Below, one piece after another: positions 21,043-33,480 of a DNA stretch of 64,000 nt; the first letter of the stretch is position 1, and every line of letters begins with the position of its first letter. Both the position numbers and the translations under genes were made by a program. This stretch comes from Talinum fruticosum (Eukaryota > Streptophyta > Magnoliopsida > Caryophyllales > Talinaceae). The DNA lies in assembly GCA_021018815.1 (NCBI GenBank), contig JAITYX010000123.1:744001-808000 (forward strand), in the 5' to 3' direction. The notes below the pieces were generated by a model. That model saw only the letters and a list, made by a program, of their open reading frames with translations. It searched no databases and was not told the DNA's origin.

Positions 21043-23100
21043 TATTGAATCATATGTTTTTTTTATGAATTGGTTGGGGTGGAGAAGGGAGCTGGGCAAC
21101 AGGCAGGGTGGAGGAACTGTGCTCGGTAGGGAACATGGGAAAAAAGCTACTCATTTATGTGAGCACGAGACAGATGAGTCACTATCGGAGTATAGTTTAG
21201 AATCGGATCATGAACAAGTGCTATGGCCTTAGTCCGGATTAGAATCTGAGTGTTATCGTTGGAGGATGATTATATGGAGTAATTTTTTTGAAGGAAAAGG
21301 CCATGCATATTTACATCAGCTGATAGCTTTAGATGTAATATATGGAAGTATGCAATTACAAATAAATTTGAGTTCCAGTTTAAGAGGAATTGCAAACAAT
21401 GCATAGTCGTAGTGTGTGATGTTGAAGGTTGTGAGTTTTGCATTTGTGTTTAGGATGTTAAAGGAAGGGACAGGGTGATATTAAATGACTTCAAAAGTGA
21501 GCACGGTCACACTGTTGATGAGTAATGTCGGATGGGGCAATAGGGGAAATGAAGAATGAGAGCGAAGATGTTGTCATAATTGATTGACTCGAAGATTCGA
21601 TTGTCGATCGATTATGCACCAGTGGAGATCGTGAAAGACTTGGCTCTTAAGATGGGAATGCAATTGACGTACAAGCAAGCATGGTGGGCTCATAAGTATA
21701 TGCGTATGTTAGTGTTGGGATGGCCAAAGGATCAATATAAGCTTTTGCCTAGGATATGTGTGGCTATAGTCCGAGCAAACCCTAATTCGAGGGCATTTTA
21801 TGACTTGGAAGGGGTGAGGTTTAAGCGTATGTTTGTTGAGTATGGCGTATCGTTGAATGGATTCATTATGGGATGTAGGAAAGTGTTGTTTGAGGATGTA
21901 ACACATTTGACTAGTCCATATAATGGGACATTGATGGCTGTAGTAGCCCTAGATGTGGACAACCTCTTTGACGTTGCATACGCTATCGTATCCGCTGAGA
22001 ACAATGAGGAATGCTTGTGGTTCTTGAATGTCTTGTTAAAGTGTTTGGGGACCTTAAAGCCAGTCATTATGACAGATAGGCATCGGGGACTGTTGTATGC
22101 TTGTCCCAAGGGTATTTGGGTATGAGAGCCATAGCTATTGTGTTAGGCATTTGAGGGAGAAGTTTGTTAATGCCCCTACGAAGTTAGGCATCCGTAAAGA
22201 CTCATCGAAAGAGCTAATCAAGGAAATGTTCAACATAGTAGCATATTCATCCACGTCTTTGGAGTACGATGTGGCACTGAATGAGTTAAGATCGTATAAA
22301 TCGGAATTGGCTGCATGGGTAGAACGTAATTACCCCGAGCATTGGGTTGCCTCAAAATTCACTAAAGAACGGTGGGGTAAGATGAAAACTAATGCAGTGG
22401 AGAGTTAGAACAACTCCTTGCGTCATTTGAGACCATTATCTATCCCGTGGCTTATGTCCGGTCATCTTCGAAGTTAGGAAGGAACATGGACATGCGTAAG
22501 TCTAAGGTGTAAGGGTGGAAAAATGATGTGGGGAAAAGGACTGAGAAGACGTTGGAGAAGTGCGGTTGTGTTATTGATATTCAAATATACAATCGCACCA
22601 CAGGGGTATTTGGTGTATAGTTGACTAATTTTAAGTGGTAGAAAAGATCAATCCGACAAATCGGATACGCGGGTTACGGTGCGCCCATGCGATGGTCGTG
22701 ATTGAGAAACAAAAGTTGTGGGTTTATGATTATGTGAACCCTTATTACAAGGGCCAAGCACATAAGATAATTTACATAAACGTTGTGTACCCCATGGAGA
22801 CGCACGACATAGGAACCGTTGATGACAACACATGTGAAGTTGTGGGAGGGGAAGACCTAGACGAGGACGTCAAGCTAAGCATACTTCCTCCAACAAATGT
22901 ACTATCTACTTGGACGACCAAGGGTGAAGAGGTATGAATTTCAAACTCAACGGTTAATAGTTAAGAGATGCTCTAAATGTGGCGAAGGTGGACACTACAA
23001 GAACACTTGCATGAATGTGCGAGCGACTTTTAATTCAGATTACCAAGGTGACTTTGTCTCTTTTGATGACTTGTTTTCGGGTGAACACCGAACCTGATTT
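21043..23100 (+). pseudogene. MuDR-like transposase, copy 1
   Basis: The copy lacks its first exon. In order it has: a zinc-type DNA-binding region near 21345-21525 (FEFQFKRNCKQCIVVVCDVE, CICV, HGHTVDE); a helical linker, YKQAWWAHKYMRMLVLGWP (21676-21728); and a catalytic domain with NGFIMGCRKVLFEDVTHL, MAVVALDVDNLFDVAYAIV and IMTDRHRGLL. After a one-base shift near 22110 come YESHSYCVRHLREKFVN and HWVASKFTKERWGKM, a stop, then a SWIM-like RIRGLRCAHAMVV (22665-22700) and a CX2CX4HX4C knuckle, CSKCGEGGHYKNTC (22973-23014). MuDR transposases cut and move Mutator-like elements. The frameshift, several stops and the missing N-terminus make it inactive. The copy at 50034-52646 shares the frameshift and most of the stops. 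Confidence 0.9.
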
Positions 23101-23471
23101 TAGAATGAATGTTTGTGTGAGTGTCGGCAAAAGCGTTGGATACTGTGTATGGATGTATGAATGCATTGGCCCATTATTAATTATTTGGTAATGGAACATT
23201 TGTATGCAAACAATAGGTTTTGTATGTCTTCATATATGGATGTATGATGTTGATTAGTACATGCAAGTGTCGGTAATTAGTTTGATTGTTGTCATTGTGA
23301 AGCACATAATGTGGAGGTACTCTAAGTTTGGACGTCATTCGATTAAATTGCTTAATGAGGCTTGAGACCACATTTGAAAGTTTTAAAGTCACTTACCGAC
23401 ACAAAATATAAGGTTTAGAAGCCATCACTTATCGTAACAAGGGGTGCAAGTTGTGGGGTTGTAATTGCTTT

Positions 23472-23686
23472 AGAGGCCATCACGGACCGCCCCACGGCTA
23501 GTGGGGGTCAATGGTTGACTTGAGAGGTAATCACGGGGCTCCCCACGGCTAGTGGGGGTCAATGGTTGACTTTAGAGGTAATCACGGGGCTCCCCACGGC
23601 TAGTGGGGGTCAATGGTTGACTATACAAGTCATAACAGGGCTCCCTATAGCCGGTGGGAACTTATGGTGGCAAGTGCAGGCTATCC
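23472..23686 (+). repeat. 51-bp GC-rich tandem repeat, about four units
   Basis: Units start near 23481, 23532 and 23583, each with cacgg(a/g)..ccccacggctagtggggg and caatggttgac. A fourth, diverged unit follows near 23632. Each unit holds an imperfect palindrome, ccccacggctagtgggg. The same array in reverse orientation at 49497-49690 has one unit fewer. It lies downstream of the transposase gene in both copies and is probably part of the element's 3' region. Confidence 0.85.
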
Positions 23687-25480
23687 CATGACCCGTGGGA
23701 ATGGCCGTGGTCAGTGTTTGTGGCCACTACAATCGTTGCTGACCACCACGGCCTGCCCCACAGGCTGTGGGGGCACCCATGGTGGGTGGAAATGGCTTTG
23801 TTTTGGTTATTTTTTTATTTCTTCTACTTTTTTTGTCTTTGGGGGATAAGGTTTGTTTTATAAATATTTTCTAAGTTAGTCGTAATATTATTTCCAACTA
23901 AATTTACGGTCGACTAAGAAAGTTGTTTGTTCTATAAGTATTTTCTTTCGGGATAATATTATTTCCAACAAAATTAGATATATTAGTTAAATATTAAGCT
24001 TCATCAAATAACAATCATTTTAGTAAGTTAAATGGTACAATCACAACATACGAAGACAAGTGCTACAAACCTAACTGATAGAAAGTACTCTTAAATAATG
24101 GAAAGATAAAATTCTTGAGCACATATGTCCGGATGTTCTTTATATTTCACCTTCTTTAACTTCTTCTCTCGCCCACACTCATTCAATCCCCTAACAAGTA
24201 ATGCATATATGTCTGTTAGGTGTTACAATGATAGGTTTTATACAGCGTATATGTGCAACAAATAATGGGTAAGATAGTAATGCTTACATTGACAATGAAG
24301 GAGACACGAGTACTCGTCGGTGATGATGGTATTGACATCAACTTCGAAGGGTCCTTAACACAGCCACTCCTCCGATGAAACCCATTATTTCACTATAAAA
24401 GGACTGCATTTTATGATCTGCCTAGTAGCATCCTCGCATTCCTCCCAACACAATGTGTCTCGATCAATACAGCCTACGGGGAATCAGTCATGGATCTTAT
24501 AGTGTATAAGTCGGGCCTGAATGAAGCTCTTAACATTCCTCTACAATTTCGTACATAGATAAAAATTTTATCATACGGTGGAGCTACTGGTACCACTAGA
24601 CCATGCCCACCAACCGAGGTTGTTGTTCTCACTTTAACATCATACACGATGTCGTTCAACTCCTCTAGGGTGGTTAGATGAATGTTCATGTGGTCACGTT
24701 GGCGCCCTTTCGATAAGATGAACAAGTATTGTTCGTCCAACCACCTTACCGGATTCCGGTGGGATCCCCCGTATACTATACGTACCTTGGGGGACGAACA
24801 GTGGTGCCGATGTGGGATCAATGTCAAACACTTCCAACATATCATGACCTTCACACATGTATCTAGTGCTCATCAAACTCTCTTATGATTGGTGTTTGGC
24901 CCGGAACCATGTGTCCCGATGGAAGTCGACATTTTAAGTTTCGGAGATGTCTCCGATCACTTAAGTTGAAATCACCGTCCCAACACCTAACTAAGCAATC
25001 CATGAAAGATTAGAGGATAGGGTTCGGTAGAGAAGTGAAGTTCCGACCATCGACCTAACCAATATCAATGTTGTTAGTTGAACCACCTCCACCCATAGTC
25101 ATCGTTCGAAGGAAGCCCAAGTATGTCGAAATTGGTGGAATAAGAGATTAATACATACTATGTGATATTGACATTATATATATACTTCTCATATGAAACG
25201 TGTTGAATGGGCAATGTGACTTTTATCATGTTGTAATATGTGGCATTAATGGGACAAGCAACTCTTACTCGAATCATCATTTAATGCCCTTATCTTGTTT
25301 CACCCACCTTGTGCATATTAAAAGGGGACGAGCAGAGGAGGTCCACAATAATAAAGAACGGAAGAACTAATAAAATTCTCACCATTATAGCTTGAAAGAT
25401 GGTTACGTACTATCATATGTTCCACTAAGTTTCCATCTTCCCGCATGTGTTGTGTTGTTATATCCGTTGCTAACCGATAC
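23687..25480. other. Mostly noncoding, one unrecognised minus-strand frame
   Basis: 23687-23800 continues the GC-rich palindromic style (ccacggcctgccccacaggc). A minus-strand frame at 24854-24474, 126 codons, contains MNIHLTTLEELNDIVYDVKV and IFIYVRNCRGMLRASFRPD. It reads like protein, but I do not recognise it. The remainder shows no gene. Confidence 0.35.
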
Positions 25481-25521
25481 ATTTTGTTTGTATGTTTTCC
25501 TTTTCATATACACAAGTTGTA

Positions 25522-25792
25522 GGATGATGTTCCGTGTGGCTTCCGTGAATACATTGACGCTGAATATCGCCGGTAAGCTAAGGATGTGATTGATGATTTG
25601 GCTGTGGAAATGAGAGAAATTAGCGACACCATGATCAAGGAATGTAACTTCATGAACTGGACTCGTGATATGGACAGGAAAGCATACTCCACCTTAAGGA
25701 AAGACATGCAGAATTTGAGTGCCCACCTCCGAATTACGTATGTCGATATTATGGTTCTTGTAACCGTTGTTGTCATCCAAATGGTATTTTGA
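25522..25792 (+). pseudogene. Small coiled-coil plus membrane exon, GRF-like
   Basis: An acceptor-like ttcatatacacaagttgtag precedes an open stretch reading DVPCGFREYIDAEYRR, then a stop. It continues AKDVIDDLAVEMREISDTMI, a charged helix, and ends with a hydrophobic segment, VDIMVLVTVVVIQMVF. A half zinc ribbon, then coiled coil, then a C-terminal membrane anchor resembles the small GRF zinc-finger proteins often found with plant transposons. The GRF call rests only on the CGF-E-I-D block and is tentative. The upstream part of such a domain was not found. Confidence 0.4.
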
Positions 25793-26085
25793 AATCAGTT
25801 ATGGGTTTCCATGAACGATGTACGTTATATTATATTTATGTACTTAATATGTACTTTTAATATTACCTATGTCGTAATTGTGTCCTCGTAATGGTCATGT
25901 TAGTCTCGCTTGTCATGGTATTTTGAAATCTGTAATGGGTTTTCATGAACGATGTAAATTATATTATTAATATGGACTTATTATGTACTTTTAATATTAC
26001 ATATGTGTTAATTGTGTCCTTGTTATGGTCAAGTTAATGCGTTGGTCATAGTATTCTCAAATCGAGTTATGGGTTTCTTGTGATG
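25781..26085 (+). repeat. 134-bp tandem repeat, 2.3 copies
   Basis: Units begin at 25781, 25915 and 26048 with atggtattttgaaatc, atggtattttgaaatc and atagtattctcaaatc. Each is followed by a gttatgggttt or taatgggtttt block. The first unit includes the end of the preceding exon, so the duplication arose from its 3' region. Confidence 0.8.
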
Positions 26086-26559
26086 ATTATTAGACTATGC
26101 ATTAAAACAACATTTCATCCATTTAATAAGCCTAATATTGCATTCCTAACCGTAATATTTTATTCCATCGACAATGATTAACCATAATATTTTATTTTAT
26201 ATAAAATGATTAACCCTAATATTGTATTCCACGCCTAATGTTAGTGTGTTATTCATGATGACAACCCTCACAATCTTACAATAAAAAATATATATGTGGT
26301 TCAACATTCACAATCCTAACATATAATTCCATGAAAAATGATTAACAATAGTATTTTATTTGTTAAAAAAAGATGACAGATGAGCAAGTGTTATTGTGGT
26401 AGTATTAAAGAAAGCGAAAGCTCTAATTCAACTACACGTGAATGTTCATGCGAGAAACGAAGAGGACTTTCCCGTCACCTGACTATGTGAGCTAATTTTG
26501 GAGGTCTTTCACCTAAATATGAGGAAGGGATCCCACGTTATGTTCTCTCGTGAACAACC

Positions 26560-27953
26560 TGAAGACTCGAGGATAAATCTCTATCTCTCTTAGGTTTTTG
26601 ATTCTAAGTCATTCTATGAACTCTTATCTAAGTTTTCATCATGTTATGACTCGACTCGTAAAGCGCTTTATTGTATATCTCCTACACTGGTGTTTCGACA
26701 TCACTCAAAAACCATCCGATACTCAAATAATTTCTCTAACACTTTTATTATGAGCACTAACTTTGTATTTCAACGCAAAATGAATTACATCGTTAATTCT
26801 CTATTCTAAGTCAATTTATTTCCTTGAGAATTATTTGACCGGATCAAGTTCTTATACTTTGATATTTTATTCTTTCTAACTTGATTACTTTAGGATTGAC
26901 TCAAGATGGAATTTGAACATATTGAATATTAAACTCAGAATATTCCATTCTTTTAGGCCAAAGATAATTAAGCATTTAATTACTCTATTTTAATTATTAT
27001 CTCGTGTCTAATATTGGACCAAAGTATTTTATACTTTGAGAACCAATGTGGCTTGCTTTTGTAGGTTATTCAAACAAGGCTAATCTATTTTTGAATTTCA
27101 AAAGCAACGGACTTCTAGTCATTAAACACTAGCAGACAAGTTTTAGCTACTTCGGCCATGGCTCGGACACCGTGTCAAGGTTGTTTGTTTCCAAAACTAG
27201 AAAACTCCAACTCTAGGCTTAACGGTTGTTTCCACCTCAGTTTTCAGTCACCACCAAGTGATTAGACCATCTTTTGGAGGAAAGAGCCATTGCACAACAT
27301 TCACATCCCAACGGATCTTTTTGAGTGACTCGGAATAGCCGTTACAATGGCTAGTGAAGATTTCAGTCCAAAACCAAGACTTAACGAGTCATTCCGCCAT
27401 AAGACTAGAATATTGCTGAACAGATTGCTGCACCTATTGTTAAACACTTACTAAGTGCATACTCGATCAATCTTCTTCTTACAACTCTAAATCTGTATTT
27501 AATATTCTCTTAGTTGTAAGGGAAGTCTTGTAATCAATTATATACTTCTCTTACTTTCTTACTAAGTCCCTTGACTGAGCTGTAAGGGTTAACCCAACTC
27601 AGTTTTCTCTAATTGTAAAGTTTATCTCGGTTAAGAAGTACTAGATCGGATAAGGGAACTTCGAGTATAGGAAAACATTGTAAGGAATTGTTTAAGGGAG
27701 CAATTATGGTTGAGTCAGTCCTTTGTATTTTGTGGATTCAAAATAGTGGATTTGACTTGGTGCTTGGATTAGCATTGTCCGTGATTTTTTGCCCTAGGAG
27801 GGTTTCCACGTATATCTCGTGTTATTGTATTTCGAGTCCAATCTAGACTCGGAATCTTCTTTGGTTTGTGTTGGTGCAAAAATTGTTTAATTTTCTTCAT
27901 CACCCTATTCACTCCCTCTCTAGAGTGTTAGACTCTCCATGAGCAAACCTTCA
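26560..27953 (+). repeat. 5' LTR of a large copia element (copy B)
   Basis: It begins TGAAGACTCGAGG and ends AAACCTTCA, followed directly by a primer site. The outer flank is caacc (26555-26559). It is 1394 bp long and is the same family as the minus-strand LTR at 709-1946, with which it shares long blocks. A stretch such as tattttatactttgagaacc near 27027 marks the alignment. There is no 3' LTR because the element is cut near 31770. Confidence 0.87.
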
Positions 27954-27968
27954 ATTGGTATCGAGCCC
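27954..27968 (+). other. Copia primer binding site, tRNA-Met type
   Basis: attggtatcgagccc follows the LTR end immediately. This is the initiator-Met-type primer site with one missing base relative to the usual form. It fixes the LTR end and the orientation. Confidence 0.85.
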
Positions 27969-28011
27969 AACCTTTCAAGAGGATTTCATCATCCAAACGT
28001 ATAAAGATCGG

Positions 28012-29530
28012 ATGGCTCGGAACAATGGAGAGTTCGATGAAGGAAGATCATCCACCGGACCACCAAAGTTCAAAGGGTCAAACTTTACACATTGGAAGAA
28101 GATGATAGAGTGTTTCCTGATGGACAATGATGAAGATGTTTGGAACATCATCCAAGCGAGCAACTAAATTCCAATAAAGACGGAGAATGGAACTACCGTG
28201 CCTAAAGCCAAATCCGAGTATACCACTAAAGAGACCGAGAAGTTCGGAAAGAACGTCAAAGCTATGAACACACTAATGTGTGCCATTATCACGGAAGAAT
28301 ACAATAGGGTCTCAGCTCGTGACACGGCCAAAGAGTTGTGGGACACTCTTGTCAACACCTATGAAGGAACAAGCCAAGTGAAGCGAGCGAAGATAAGTCA
28401 ATATCTTCATAAATATGAGCTGTTTAATATGAAGCCAAAAGAAAACATCACTCGGATGTATGTTCGGTTCACGGACATTACTAATAATCTCAAATTTCTG
28501 GGTAGAAAGATCTCTTATGAAGAAATGTCCGGAAAGATTCTAAGAAGTCTACCAAACAAGAGATGGGGTCCCAAGGTGACAGCCATTGAAGAAGCTCATA
28601 ACCTCTCTCAACTAAGACCGGACGAGCTTATTGGGAAGTTACTTACCCATGAGATTCATCTAGAAGAAGAGGATTCTAAGGTCAGCACCAAAAGGAACAT
28701 TACGTTGAAGGACTCGGAAAACATACGTGAAAGTTTGAGCTCCTCGGAATCGGAAGAGGATCTCATGGCATTCATAGCCCGTGGCTTCAAAAGAATGATG
28801 AAATACGAAAAGTAGGAAAAGAGGCCAAAGGATGAGTTCTACAAGAAAGATAAAAAGGACAGAAAAGGTAAATATTCATCCTCTTCAAAGTTATCTTTAA
28901 CTAAGAAGTCCGGTTGCTTTGAATGTGGCAGAAAGAGCACATAGTTAAAGGTTGTCCCAAAAGAAAGAAGGACAGAAAGAAGAAGGCTATGATGGCTACC
29001 TGGAGTGGCGATGACACATCCGAAGAAGATGATTATGATGAGTTAAAGTGTCTTATGGCACTTATAGACTCGAAGCTGAATTTGAGTTAGACAAAGAGAA
29101 CTCGGATATTAAGGAGCTAATTCAATACTTTCTCAAATTCTCCAAAGTTTATTTAGCAAGATATATTTATACTTTAGAAGAAAAGTACAATTCTAACTCT
29201 TCATAATTCAAAAAAAAAAAACTTGAGTCTCTTACTTTTGAGAGCAATGTTTTGAAAAATGAGTTAGAAAACCTGAGACAAAATCTGAAGGTACTTAAGA
29301 CCAATGCTCAAGAAAATGAAACCGAGTCCGACTCACTCGGAACGGAGAATGAGCACTAAAAGGAAGCTCAATGAGTCTCAAGAGATTATTCTGAAACTCA
29401 CTCAAGGTAAAAAAACCTTGATGTTTTACTTAGCTCTTAGTGTGTCTCATTCAGGAAAGAAGGACTTGGTTACAATGCTAAACAGGAATCTAATTCCTAT
29501 TCAAATCACTTTAAGATTGATTCTAGAACT
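28012..29530 (+). pseudogene. Copia gag (copy B), broken
   Basis: The start is set at the Met of MARNNGEFDEGRSS (28012), downstream of the primer site. The N-terminal gag domain has KFKGSNFTHWKKMIECFL and DNDEDVWNII, then an in-frame TAA near 28166. The same frame continues through AKELWDTLVNTYEGTSQVKR and MYVRFTDITNNLKFLGRKIS to a TAG at 28813. A zinc knuckle near 28913-28955 (CFECG...H...C) needs a one-base shift. An acidic, Ser-rich block (about 28740-28770 and 29010-29040) and a coiled coil near 29220-29290 follow. The long gag with a C-terminal coiled coil fits the Sirevirus side of copia. The breaks make it inactive. Confidence 0.85.
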
Positions 29531-29829
29531 GTAAAGTTCGGGAAGGCTGAGCATGATCCCTTTCATAAGAATGAAAAGAGGACCGAGGCTAGACCAGTTT
29601 ATAGGAAAAAGCCTTCTCCACCTATTTACAAAAGAAAAGATTTTCAAAAGAAGGAGACATAGACTCAATTTTCTAGAAGGAAGACTCGGAATCGGACTAG
29701 ATTCAAATTTATTCAAATCTGGGTTCCCAATAGCGCTTTTTCTCAAAGAAAGACCACAATAAAGATAGTTACTTGGGCTTGTGAAAGGAAGTGAGAAGGG
29801 TTAGTTCGTTTCTATTTTGTAGGTAACTC

Positions 29830-30202
29830 AGAAGAAGAAAGGTCATTGGTACTTAGATAGTGGTTGCTCACATCACATGTCGGAGATTCAAGACTCTTTT
29901 CGATTTAGAAAATCCGAAGGAGGAAAAGTCACATTTGGAGACAATAGCAAAGGTGAGATAGTAGGGATTGGCAAAATTGGTTTAGGAAACAACTCAATTC
30001 ATCCAGTCTATCTTGTGAAAGGGGCTGAAATACAATCTCCTCGAGCATTTCTCAGTCTGTGTGACAAAGGCGAAGAGGTAAGGTTCACTCGGACCAACTG
30101 CTATATTTTTATGCAATCACCAAGGAGACTAACCTCTCATGTCCGAGATCAGGTAACACCTATACTATCCCTATCTCAAATTCAAGTCAGAATTTATCTT
30201 GT
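29830..30202 (+). pseudogene. Copia protease (copy B)
   Basis: The aspartic protease motif reads WYLDSGCSHHMSEIQDS near 29845-29895, followed by GGKVTFGDNSKGEIVGIGKI. The DSG triad is intact. The frame later departs from the expected spacing (RLTSHVRD...), and a stop at 30204-30206 separates it from integrase. The protease cuts the Gag-Pol polyprotein. Confidence 0.87.
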
Positions 30203-31030
30203 TTGAAAGCATCTTTGAATGATAATTCATGGACTTGGCATCGTAGACTAGGTCATATTAGCATGCATACCATCAAGAAACTTGCATCTCATGGATTGGT
30301 TAGGGGATTACCTAACCGTGCATTTAAGAAAGATAAAATCTGTGAAGCATGCACAAAAGGAAAGCAAGTCGGATCATCTTTCAAACCACCCAAAGCTGTG
30401 TCTACATCCAAAGTGCTTGAATTGGTTCATATGGATTGGTATGGTGAAATTCTCGTAAAAAACCTTGGATGTAAATCATATGTACTTGTCATTGTTGATG
30501 ATTTCTCACGATTTACCTGGGTATGTTTTCTCAAGAACAAGAATGAAGCCTTCAAAGAGTTCACTAAGATCCGTAGAAAAATTCAAGTGGAGTCTCAAAC
30601 TCAAATCAAGAGGATTCGAACCGACCATGGAAGGGAGTTCGACTACTCGGAATTTGCAGACATTTGTGACAAGAATGGCATCTCCCATAACTTCTCTGTA
30701 CTAAGAACTTCTCAACAAAATGGAGTAGTGGAGAGAAAAAACATAACTCTTAAAGAAATAGGAAGGACTATAATGATTGAAAATGATGTACCTTACTAGT
30801 TCCGGGTTGAGGCGATCAACACGAGAAATTACACGCTTAACGGATGCCTCATCAAACCCATCTTGAAGAAAGCTCCTTACAAGCTATACAAGGGCAAGAA
30901 ACCCAACATCTCCTACTTCGGACCATTTGGGTGTAAATGCTATGTTCACAACAATGGTAAGGAGCATCGACTAAGTTTGATGTTAGGTTAGATGAAGGTA
31001 TATTTCTAGATTACTCATCTCGTAGCAAAG
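30203..31030 (+). pseudogene. Copia integrase (copy B)
   Basis: The pre-integrase zinc site reads WHRRLGHIS...H...CEACTKGK (His-His-Cys-Cys, 30235-30362). The catalytic core has ELVHMDWYG (first Asp, near 30432), RTDHGREFDYSEF (second Asp, near 30620) and QQNGVVERKN (Glu, near 30730), so the D,D,E triad is present. The open frame ends at a TAG near 30797. Sequence continues in the same register with the downstream block ILKKAPYKLYKGKKPN and FGPFGCKCYVHN. About 198 codons are uninterrupted, the best preserved gene piece of this element. It is still split from gag and RT by stops. Confidence 0.9.
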
Positions 31031-31489
31031 CTTATCGTGTTTTTAACAAGAGAACTAACAAAGTGGAAGAAAGTATCCACGTTGTCTTTGATGAGATTGA
31101 TCTTGGTAGGATACATGAGTCCACATACTCGGATCTCAAGCTTAACGAGAGATGAAGACGACCCGGTTGAAGCCGAGCTCGGAAAGAGTCAAAATAAATT
31201 ACTGGGGCAAATCGGAATAGAGCAACTCGGAATGTTATGACTCGGATCGAACAAGCTCAAGAGCACTGCTCGGAATGCTTGAAGAACAAGTCAATGCGAA
31301 ACTCTGCAAGATCAATCAACTAAAGATCAGGTCGTTCAACCAACAAACTTGCTAAATCGAGAGGACATGTAAAGCTTTCAAATATGCATCCAGTTACCCA
31401 CCGAAAACATATTTTTTGACAACAAAAGTGGGGTAAGAACTCGATCTTCTTTGCATAATCTATCTGCATTTTCTTCATTCATGTCATTA

Positions 31490-31770
31490 ACGAACCCAAA
31501 AATGCACTAGAGGCCCTAAATGAACCTGAATGGGTAGAGGCCATGCAAGAAGAACTTAATCAATTTGAAAGAAACCAAGTCTAGACTCTAACCAAATGAC
31601 CTTCTGATCACCCACTTATAGGAACCCAATGGGTTTTCAAGAACAAACTAGATGAGGAATGGTTGGTAGTCGAAATAAGGCTAGACTTGTTGCTCGGGGT
31701 TACAATCAAGGGAAGGGATTGATTGTGGGGAAACCTTTTCACTTGTTGTTAGGATTAAAGCAAGCAAAGC
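31490..31770 (+). pseudogene. Copia RT, N-terminal part only (copy B)
   Basis: The start of RT is visible: NALEALNEPEWVEAMQEELN (31499-31558), a stop after VWTLTK, then GTQWVFKNKLDEEW, and a degraded GET-F block near 31730. Homology ends near 31770, well before the catalytic YVDD box. Everything 3' of this, including RNase H, the extra ORF and the 3' LTR, is missing. Confidence 0.85.
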
Positions 31771-33480
31771 TACAACAAGATAGAAAGAGTGATATGTACT
31801 TGTGAGGTACTAAGACTTTTGGTCGTTTGTATGTTTTTGGGGTCTTCCATATCATGATACGAGTTGGGAACTGCTGCGGATCGACTATCATCATCATCGG
31901 ATATGAAGGAGAACCTTTTGTTCGTGTTTTATTGTGATCCTTTTTGGAGGTCGTTGCAATATTGGTATCTCCTACTTTTGCCTATGTATACAAATCCAAG
32001 ATAGTCCATGTTATGAGTTGGTTGTCATCTATTTGTCTCTCGTAACTTGGGTTATGCTTGGATTAACTAAATATATAATAACTAATCACCTTTTGTATAG
32101 GGGTCACCGAATATGTGGTAGAGCACAAGTGACTTAGGTTGTAGTAAGTAGTCACCTTTTGTATAGGGTAAGCACATATGTTGTGAAACTAATTGCTATT
32201 AATGTGGGTTGAATATGAACACAATATTGTGTACTCTTCTAATGTTACATAATGTAACTAGTGTTCTCATCATCGTCTACAATATTGCATAGTGGCTATG
32301 GGTTCAATGTAGGTTGAATAGGAACACAATATTGTGTACTCTTCTAATGTTACATAATGTAACTAGTGTTGTCATCATTGTCTACAATATTGTATAGTGG
32401 CTATGGGTTCAATATCAATGACAACTATGTTGTTCATCCCGGGATGGTAACATGTACATCCTTGGATGACTACTGTAGAATAATGACATTGTAAATATGT
32501 AAATAATGAGTACCAATACAATCAAAATGTGCTCACTATGCACAGATCAATTACAACACCCCTTCATATTAGGGTGGGCATAATAATGACCATCACAGCA
32601 ACTTTATGCTAATAAAAGTTGAGTAATTATTAGTTCTTATATCTAGGACTGGTTCCATGTACTTCATGCAAATCAAAGTTCCAAGATCGTCAAGCCTCAA
32701 ATTACAAATTTCAAAACACTGAATTTATTGGCTGTGAAGTTGTCAAGTGGTTTTCGAAATAGTTGGAGTTGCTTGTTGAATTTTTTACCCTTGGTGCTTG
32801 TCACTTCCATTTTGTTACTAAACTTGGAGTATTTTTCTCCCCGCCACTTTACGTACATTTGCTTGATGAATCTGTTTTCGTTAAGGGCTGATGGGTATGG
32901 CATCTGTTTAGGATTTACATAATTTGATGATTATGGCTCACTCATGTATGAAAATTTTTAAAAATCAGTCAAATCCATTCAAATGCTTGCTACTTTAATT
33001 AGCTAAAGAGAAAATGTTTCTTAGTTGAGGATTGAGGCCATCTGGGTACATCGTGTAAATATTGACTCCCAATATCCGATTATATATTCCTACTAATGTT
33101 GATAAGAAGTGCACTGGTTGATGGGCTGATGTCCGCTTTTGCTTGGATTGCTTACAGCTACATTATATGTCACTATAAAGGATGTAGCGTCATAACGAAA
33201 GTTCTATTCTCGAATTCTCTTGGTGTCTCGGCTTTGTGGATGCAAGGTTTCCAAGCAATTCCTTGTTACTGTCTTTGGTTCCGTATAAGTTTGCCTTTTG
33301 GGTAAAATAGGCCAAGAACCAATCTTTATTTAAAAGCAAAATGATAAAAAGGCGCAATCAGGACAAGAAACAAACTACTAATGAGCATCTAAATGTAATG
33401 CTTGAAGCTTTGGAATTTGTTGCTTTATGATTTGGTGTAGAGAAAATTCCATCTCAAAAACAGGCATTTAAAGGCATCTC
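31771..33480. other. No gene seen; contains tandem repeats
   Basis: There is no supported coding region. A pair of tcaccttttgtataggg blocks 66 bp apart lies at 32086 and 32152, followed by the 105-bp duplication at 32211-32420. The stretch may be the left part of the element that ends at 34959, but its left end was not found. Confidence 0.3.
32211..32420 (+). repeat. 105-bp tandem duplication
   Basis: Units begin at 32211 and 32316 (gaatatgaacacaatattg and gaataggaacacaatattg). They share tactcttctaatgttacat and tggctatgggttcaat with very few differences, so the duplication is fairly young. Confidence 0.85.

Noticed and set aside
23472..23686. Regular 51-bp repeats resembling a CRISPR array
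   Set aside because: Units are contiguous without unique spacers, and the DNA is eukaryotic.
28164..30688. Minus-strand frames opposite the copia gag and integrase
   Set aside because: They are antisense shadows of clearly recognisable gag and integrase frames.
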